Below are positions 24,501 through 33,500 of a stretch of 64,000 nt of DNA, piece by piece. Under the pieces are notes generated by a model that was not told the origin of the DNA, did not search any database, and saw only the letters and a program-made list of their open reading frames with translations. Source of the stretch: Hyposmocoma kahamanoa (taxonomy: Eukaryota; Arthropoda; Insecta; Lepidoptera; Cosmopterigidae). Position 1 is the first letter of the stretch; each line of letters starts with the position of its first letter. A program made the translations under genes and the position numbers. The stretch is from positions 3,915,207-3,979,206 of the forward strand of contig NW_020653711.1 of assembly GCF_003589595.1 (NCBI RefSeq), read 5' to 3'.

Positions 24501-27500
24501 AAGTCGTAATACGCGACCAAATAAAAATACAATGTTAAGTATGAAGCTTCATTCGCATCATGCGACTATTAATTTTGTCGAGTATTACTTATTCGACAGT
24601 AATTGTTTCGGACAGATGTCGGACGGAGAACGAGAGTACAGAGCCTGTTGTCATGTGGATATGGATGTGTGTCGACAGCCCTAATCTAGTTTTGGCTGCT
24701 ACTCGAAAAAGTCCTTTTTTTATACAACTACACTATTAATTTGTTATTTATGTACAACAATAAAACAACGGCTATGCTAGCGTTAACTGTAACTATGACG
24801 TAATACCTACCGATTAAAGTCTAGAATGACAACAATTTTCTTATTGATATATTAGACATTTTATGATGTTAGTAAAAGTAGAACAATATGTAATAAATAA
24901 TATGACGTGATGCTTCTTTGTAATCATAATGTAACTGAATCTTTATTTGTTGTAGTTCGACTTAAAATATCTATGAAACCAAGTTTAGTAAGTAATGAAA
25001 TAACACACTCTAAAATGACAATAACAAATAAATAGGCGAGCGTCTAGGGTGTTCTACAGGTCTACAGGACTTTTTTAATTAAAAATAAGTGTGCATTTGA
25101 CCTCCTTCTCACCTGATATAAAGTGACGATGAGGTCGACGGTGGAGCATGCACTCATAAATAATGCCTATTTACCATTGACTTACAAATAAATGGACGAC
25201 GGGTCTAATACAAAAACCACGAAAAAAATGTCCCAAGTCTACCTATTCGAAATTTAAATTGTAATGTCATCGCAGTATCGCGCTGTCAGTCGAACAAATG
25301 AAGACTAAAGCGGAGTTTGGCGCTCTGTATACGATTTTAGCGCCTTACAAGTGCGTACACTTTTTAGCGCGGACCCGACGTCCATATAATTGTAAGTCAA
25401 TGCTATTTACTCTCGCCTTGAAAAAGTCCAAATTATAACGTTCAGGGAACAAATAAGCAGGCAGGGAATTCCAGTCCATAGTATTTCGCCATATAAATGT
25501 GGAAGCATAACGCTTGCGAATCTGTGGAATATCCACAATAGGGATGGAATCCATGCCTACGTCTAGTCCCCCGTATGATGGAAAGGGGAAGGCGGAATTA
25601 AATAATGTCATTCCATCGCATACTCTCCGTGATATATCCTGTAAAATATCGATAAGCAGGCAACTTTACGGCGGTGTTCAAGGCTCTGCAGCTTCGCCTC
25701 TACTAATTCCGAGTCATCTATTAAGCCTCTTGCCACGTTTGTCATTTGAATCCAAGGTGGTCAGTTGGTACGTAGCAGAGCCATCCCAGTACTTCATATG
25801 ATAGAATGCATTGCTATTACTGCAGCCACTTTTGTATGGTACAGAAGAAAAGACTAGATTCCGCCAATTTTTTTTGAAATCATTATTCATTAAAACTCCA
25901 CTGAGGTTATATCGCTATTATGACAATATTTGTTATTCTGCTGAAATCTAGTTGCAATGGCTAACTAGAGTGTCAGTGGAATGGCTGCGATGGCATTCAT
26001 TTATTCAATTAACGATCAATGTTGCTAAACTACCGTGAAAATTACTATGCATATTTCTTTAATATCTCTTTCTATTGAGTTCTTAGGTTTTTGCGATTGT
26101 TACACACAGGAATGAAACTATTTTTCCGGATATAAATCGCGTATATTTGTTTTTTCAAACAAACCAACGCTTCGGGCCCTTTACTTGTCCCATGGTCACA
26201 GTTGATTGAGGTGGTGCAGTCTTGAACCAGTTATGTCTCATATTAATGCAAACCATCCTATTTTTTTTCACTGTAGTTACAAAAGTTATTAATTAAATAC
26301 CTTATTTTTAATTTTACAAAGAAACATTCCAATTTACGCTACATTTTATTTTACAAATCATTATAATTTAACAACATGAATTTTTATTAAGTTAAATTTA
26401 ATATTAATTAATAATGGCAATTGGAATAAATTAAAACATATTAATTAGTACAGCAGTCAGATTTTTCATCAGAGGAAATACTGGATCCCATTTCTTTCTA
26501 TTATTATTTGGTTTAAGCTGCAAATTAGTCTACGAATTAAATGTATTTTTTATGTGAAGTAATAAGTAGACTACGTCATCGACGTGCCGTCGAAGAGCAG
26601 AGTACCAAAAAATTGCGATGGCAGTGGAATAGTAGCTCGATGGCTGTCCACTGACAAGCCACAATTCTTAGCTTGTAGCAGAATATCAAACGTACAAAAT
26701 CCCTACCATTGAAATTCTATCGACACATAATGTGAAGTGATTTAAAATTGGCAGATTTGGTACCCAGGTCGAGATAAGTTCCTAAGATTATGTAGTTTCC
26801 TTTGCCGATTCATAGTAGTCATAGCATCGAGCATATAACTAGAAATAGAAACGAAATAAGGGCCATCCATGCCTGGCAACTCATTCAACAAATGGGCCTT
26901 ATATCATTTTTAAATATAACTCTCGTTTGCGCTGAAATCACAAATTAGAGGGCTGAAATAATACAGCGCCAACAACTGACCTGTGTGTACGTCTCTGTAT
27001 ATTCAAAAAATATTCCGTATTTATTGTGATAAAGATAATATATCTAATAATGGGGGCTGTTCCATTCGGCGGTGTGGGTAAAACGGCAAAACATCTAATT
27101 ACAAAACAAACGGAATCACATTTCATAAGTAATTAAATATTAAATATGTAATTTTTCAATTTTCGTCCATTATAGCAAAGCTCAAATTAAATTGGCTGAT
27201 TTGAAGTGAAACAATTGACGACACCCGTCAATTGCTTTGAATTCGGGCTAGCTAATCGGAGCGCAGTTGTCACCGTAATGATTCGGCATAATAGTTTTCA
27301 AACAAATTAAATGACATTTCGTCTCTATTTCTGGTCATATACTCGATGAGTCGTAGTCATAATTATTCATTCAAATTAGCTGTCAAGCCAGGAATAATCG
27401 CCAAACGCACGCGCTGTCGCGCTGCGCCTTTGAAGTTGTCGACCCGTGGCGGCACTATTGAAAAAAAATTAAAAACTATGTTTGTACCTACAATTATAAT

Positions 27501-30500
27501 TAATTTGGAAATATGGGATGAAAACTAATTGGAATTAGAAACTCAAAGACTCTAGATAAAGTCGTGGGTTGTTAGTTTCCTGATGAGTACCTAATATAGT
27601 TCAAAGTGACATATTTGAACGTAGAGACGGAAGCGACCTTTCATCGCGTGCACCTTTAAATAAGGAACGGGGTCATTGTCTAATCAATCCGCGAATTATT
27701 CCGTCCGCTGGCTGACCTTAATAATGAAGGATGTCTTGTCTCTCTTTAACGACAAGTCACATCCGTTGAAATGGAAGTGGTAGTGGACTAATAAGATTAC
27801 ATAATAAGGGAATTTTGCAATTTTGTCTGTAATCACACGAGCTGCGTTCCGAATGCATACCACCAGGTGTATAACTTGTTCATCCTGTAGTTAGCTTTAC
27901 GCTCGTCCATAGCAGTTCTAGTGCCACTCAGAGCTTTAAATCGCAAAGAACTGATGGACACTGCCGATACGCCCGTCAGCCTGAGATATAGGTGGTCCCA
28001 TGTGCCCGTAATTTGACTCTGACCTTCAAAACCGGAACGCAGTAATGCTCACATTATTGATTGGTGGCAGAAATAGGTAAATTGGGAGTACTTCTCTGGA
28101 CGAACTCTTTCACAAAGAACTCTACTGCTACTAAAAGCAGTAGAAGTCCTCGAGAAAGAGTTCGTCCAGGGAAGTACTGCCACCTTACCTATTTCTGCCG
28201 CCAAGCAATGAGAGCATTACTATGTTCCGTTTGGAAAGTAAAGGTGCTGGTGAAATTACAGGCACATGGGACTTGTCAATTTTTGTCTCTGGATGACGGG
28301 CACAGTGGCAGTGACCCTAAGATCTTTGCGATTTAAAGCTCTGAGTGGCACTGCAACTGTTATGGATAGGCGTGTCGCTTACCACCAGGCGCACGACTTG
28401 TTCGTCCCTTCACTTGGTATTTATTATAAATTATGCATTCGGCGCTACTGCATCGCGATTCTTCTAATTACAACTGCTACGTTCCATTTGTAATGCAGTC
28501 GAAACGACGACGACCTGTTGACATGCATAGGAAGGGGATAGCTTCATAGAATGAAGCATATACAATAATTGGTAGCAATTTTTTATCTTTTCAAAAATGT
28601 TTGCATTCACAATCTTGGATTTATTTTGTCATATTTTTACATACAATTTCAACGAAATCTTCACCTGAATACACCATATTTAAATGCCAGTTGTACAAAA
28701 TAGAAAATAAATACGGTATTATTTTGCAGTGAACTAGCTCGCGACCACGGAGAATATATAGATATTATAGTAGGTGGACACAGTCACAGCCTACTATCGA
28801 ATGAACCTGCCCCAAGTGGAGAGTCAGTCGCAGGGCCATACCCTGTATTTATTGAGACCAATAAGAATTCTAAACATAAGGTATGTTCATAACAGCTTCC
28901 CACGGTCCGTGATTTCACGGACCGCGCCGATTTGTACGAGCGTGCTTGCGCCACATGCCCACCCACGCGAGACTGCTCTGTCCACGCGGCGCTTTGGCGC
29001 GAGCTCGCGCGGTCAAGGGTCGTGGGAAGCCAGTATAAAAGTGATGACGTGTTTACACAAGGCTTACTGACGCCTTCGGCGGATTACTTCGCCATGCCAT
29101 AGGCGCAGTCGTTACGCTGCGCTGGTGCTGCGCTGTTTACACCGAGTCGCCTACCGTATTCGCCGAAATCACTTAGTTGAAATCTCGCTATGATAAATAC
29201 AAGTTTACGCACAGAGACAACAAATTGTTCGGAACGTTCAACAAACTGACAGTGTTGCCAGAGCCATTGTAATGAAAATTACGTGTCGTTACCTCAAAAT
29301 TTATGTTTTTGCTGTAAAAGTTCTATTTTTGTTTATTAATGAAAAATTGTAATTGTAATCTATATACATTGTTATATAAATCCTAAAAAACAAAAACTAT
29401 AGAACGAACGTTATAGATGAATTAATTGGTAATTTGTTGTAGATATTAGTCTGTTTACGCCACCTCTGAGTTACGTTATTGTCTAATTTGAATGTGTTCG
29501 TAAACTAATTAGGATTTACAATAACAAATAGTATGATTTATTTAAAAATATGTCATCGTTCTCAAAAGTTACGAAACTTGTCAAAAAACCACAAGTTACT
29601 AGTTACTTACATATTACGCGAGAGGGTGAAAAGTTACGTAAAATGAAAGAATTGTGATCGTCTGGCAACACTGAATACTGATCGGGTAGGTTACTGAATA
29701 CTGTTGGCATATCGTTGAACGTTCAATACCTATTATTGCAAGCACAGACATACATGTCTGTGATTGCAAGTTACATTTTTAGTTTATATTGAAATTTCAA
29801 TCAATGTGCTGCCATCCAGCGCTTAATGGCTGAACGACGACGAACTCGTGATGTTTACTTAGTTCTCCCAAAAAGAAGCGATATATTTTCGTTTCTTGTA
29901 AGAAAAAAAATATTGTGATAAACAGAAATCTGAAAATTTATTAAAATAAAATAAGACTGAACGATGACATGCAGCACCACCATAGATAACAACAAGTGCG
30001 ACTATCATCACGACACGTGTCGATCGTCACAGATCGTCAAAAATTTGTAGGCACCAACAGATTTGTTAAAAATGCTATCGGTTTTTTCCAGGTTCTTGTC
30101 GTACAGGCATCAGCATTCACCAAGTACTTAGGCAATCTCACAGTGTTTTTCGACTACGTTGGCGATTACGTCAAATGGGAAGGAGGACCTATTTTCTTAA
30201 ATCGATCTATTCCAGAAGGTATGTGAATTCTTTTTAATGAAGGTCTGGCCATGTTTTGGTGACGAAGAGTAGTGCAGCATACAAGTCGTCTACTCTAATG
30301 GATATCTGGGAAAGGTAATATGGAGAAACTTAACGCGAAATAATATCGCGGTTGCTTAGGTTTTGAAGCTTTTTTGAGGTAGACGCCGACACATTGGCCT
30401 TTTATACTCGCTTACCTACTGTAAAATAAGCTAATAGTCCCTTGACATATTTATTATAAATATATTAATAATAATCGAATGGAATTGATTTTTTCTTTGA

Positions 30501-33500
30501 TGAATGTAGCAAAAAACAACAATTATGCGGAACTTTGTGATATTTTGTCGAACGAAGTTTAGTCTCTACTATCACTAGTAAATGTGCCAAGTATAAACTA
30601 AAATTATATACTTGTTTCTTCTTTTTAATGGGATAAAAAAGGAGGAGGTTCTCAATTCGACTGTAGGCATTTTTTTGTATGTCTGTTACGCGATAACTCC
30701 CGCCGGCATTTGTGAACCGATTTTGATGATTCTTGTTTTGTTGGAAAGAGGGTTTTTTTATAACATCATGTGATGGGACGAACAAGTCGTGCGCCTGATG
30801 ATAAGCTACACGTCTGTCCATGACAGTTACAGTGCCACTTAGAACTTTAAATTGCAAAGATCTGAGGGGCACTGCTGCTGCGCCTGGCAAATAGATGTGA
30901 TTCCACGAACTTTTGAGGTCGGTTTTTTTAGTACTCTGTACTGAGATTATTATTTATAGCGACGACGATAAACTGATATGTTTGTACTAAAAGCTAACAA
31001 GTTACTTTTAGATCTTAAACTAAGGACTAGTTTTTATGTTTACCGGTTGAAGAAATAGGTTCTTATAGTTTTTAAGGCGTTCATGGTTATTTATCTAATG
31101 ATTATCATTAAATACAGATTTATTACCTCCGACTGCAAATACGGTTGAAATATCGGGAAAAGGAACTTACATCGTGTTATAATTTTACAATATGTCGAGG
31201 GTAAAATTTTTACTGATAAGCTTATTTACTTCTTACAGATGAAGGAATTAAAGCCAAGCTACAGCCGTATGCGCAGTTAATACACGAAGCAGAAAACATT
31301 CGTATAGGAGAAAGCACGACCACTCTATTGGCTGATGAATGTGTGTACGGAGAATGCCCTTTGGGAAACTTGATTGTCGATACTATTCAGGCTGTGGTAA
31401 GGATATTTTGTCACTTCTATATTTGCTCTGTCTCCATGTCTTACAGAAGTATGTAGTACACGCCAGGCAGAATACATCTCCTCCAAGAATCAGATAACGA
31501 AAATGTATGAGAGGAACGACTGTCAGAATATAATAAATTAATAGCAAAATATATTATAAAATTTTGTCTTAAGCGAACTAGGCGTTAAAGCGAGACCATT
31601 GAACGTGAAGGCCCCTTCTCTACGTTTTTAATGTCATATTTATTACAGGCTAAGGAAAAAGTGAAGTCTAATTACGATTATATAACTTTCATCCAAAGCA
31701 GTAATATAAAAGCCAGTATTCCTCAGGGAAGTAAGTACATTTGTGAATAGTGATTTTATTTTATCTTCGTATTGATTAAACTTGCGTTAGCAGTGCGTTA
31801 CTTAGTTCATTTGTATTTATTCAGTTTGCACGCTTTTTGCGAATTTGCTCACCCGTAGGCGGGAATAGTAAATGTTTAAAGGTGGCTTCCCACGGTCTGT
31901 GATTTCACGGGCCGCCCCGCCCGTGCGTATTTGTAAGAGCGTGCTCGCGCTGCAAGTCCGCGTCGCCTTGTGTCATGAGTTTTGGTTAGGCCCTATCCTC
32001 TCGTTCCCCATCTGACATCCGTCCGAAACAATAACTGTCAAATAAGTAATACTCGACAAAATTAAAAGACGCATGATGCGAATGATGCTTCATACTTGAC
32101 GTAGTCTTTGGTCGAGTGTTATTTATGTATTACGGATGTCGGACGGAGAACGAGAGTAGACCCCCTGATTTAAGCTGCCATGCTCTCGTATTGCTTCCTT
32201 GAAGTTATAAACCCTTACTGGCCGTCGGCCTTAAATCCGTGCCGGTACAGGCGGCACTTTTTTCCCGGCCAGTGATTTCACGGACCATCATAGGTTGACA
32301 TGATATATCATTGCACGAAGGCAATAGATACGTACATTGATAGCTAAATAACGTTGAATTAAATATTTTATTTTTATTTAGGTTGTATATATTTTTAAAG
32401 TGTTCACATAAACTAAAATACAAGTTCAAATGTATAATTAGGAGTACGCATGTTACGTAGTGCCATCTATTTGCGTGCGGTTGAAGAGGTGTTCTAACAA
32501 TAAACCAAACCAAACCTACTAACTTTGACTTTTAATTTCAGCAATAACTAAAGGCGTGCTATTCGAAATTTTTCCATATTATGACAGAATTACCACTGTC
32601 GAGTTACAGGGTAAATACGTCTTGGAAGCTTTGGAGAGAAGTGTTAAACACGCGTGGGCGTTAGACCCCTTTAAAGGTCCTCGGGTACTGCAGGTTTCTG
32701 GTGAGTAAAATAAAATTTTCAGACCTATTATATAGATCAATAAAGTGGTGGAAGTAACCTCTACACCCCAAGAAAAGGTACTCAAACTTTGACATCAACA
32801 ATACAATACGATCTTCTGAAATCCAAGCTTTTGGACCTAATTTATTGTTTAATATCATACAAATTTTCTGGCTCATCAATTCGTTATTGCGATTAAAAAA
32901 TTACCGTAACAGTTTAAATATCATGTTATGTTTTTTCTCTTATGCTTAATCTGTATTTGTGTTATATCAGTGAATAAAGTGTTATCCTATGAGTGGCGAG
33001 GCGTCCATATAACTCGATTTTCGCCGGCTGGCCTAAAAATTTCAACGTATTATCAAAGACTACATTTTGTGCTACATTTTATGTGTTTAATAAGTTAACC
33101 AGTGAAATGAAGTATACTAGTACCTTGTGTGCTAAAAAGTTATGTTTAAGTGTCGCCAAGGCACTACTTTTTCTTAAGTTAGGTGTTTTTTGTTTTGCTC
33201 TGGCTTTCCTCGCCACTGTTTAATCCAGATAGAACATTAATATTTGAAGTGATGTTTTACTGGGTTAAAAAAACTTTGAAAGGCGTTGTTTGTTTTTTTT
33301 TTAATTCATTTTATTTATTTGGGAAACACACAGCATCATATAATACATTTAACTTTTTTTACATATGAAACAAACACTAGTCAAAACAGTTTCCACTAAT
33401 GTTTAAAATAAGTTACTTTGGATAGACAAATTTATACATAGCTATAACCAGGCAATAACTAACATAATAATTACCACTTAGCAACAAATTGTAAATAACT

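Noticed and set aside
28774..29070. 98-codon ORF over gene A exon 5
   Set aside because: It is a different frame across an exon, its donor and a MITE; the real frame is the nucleotidase exon.
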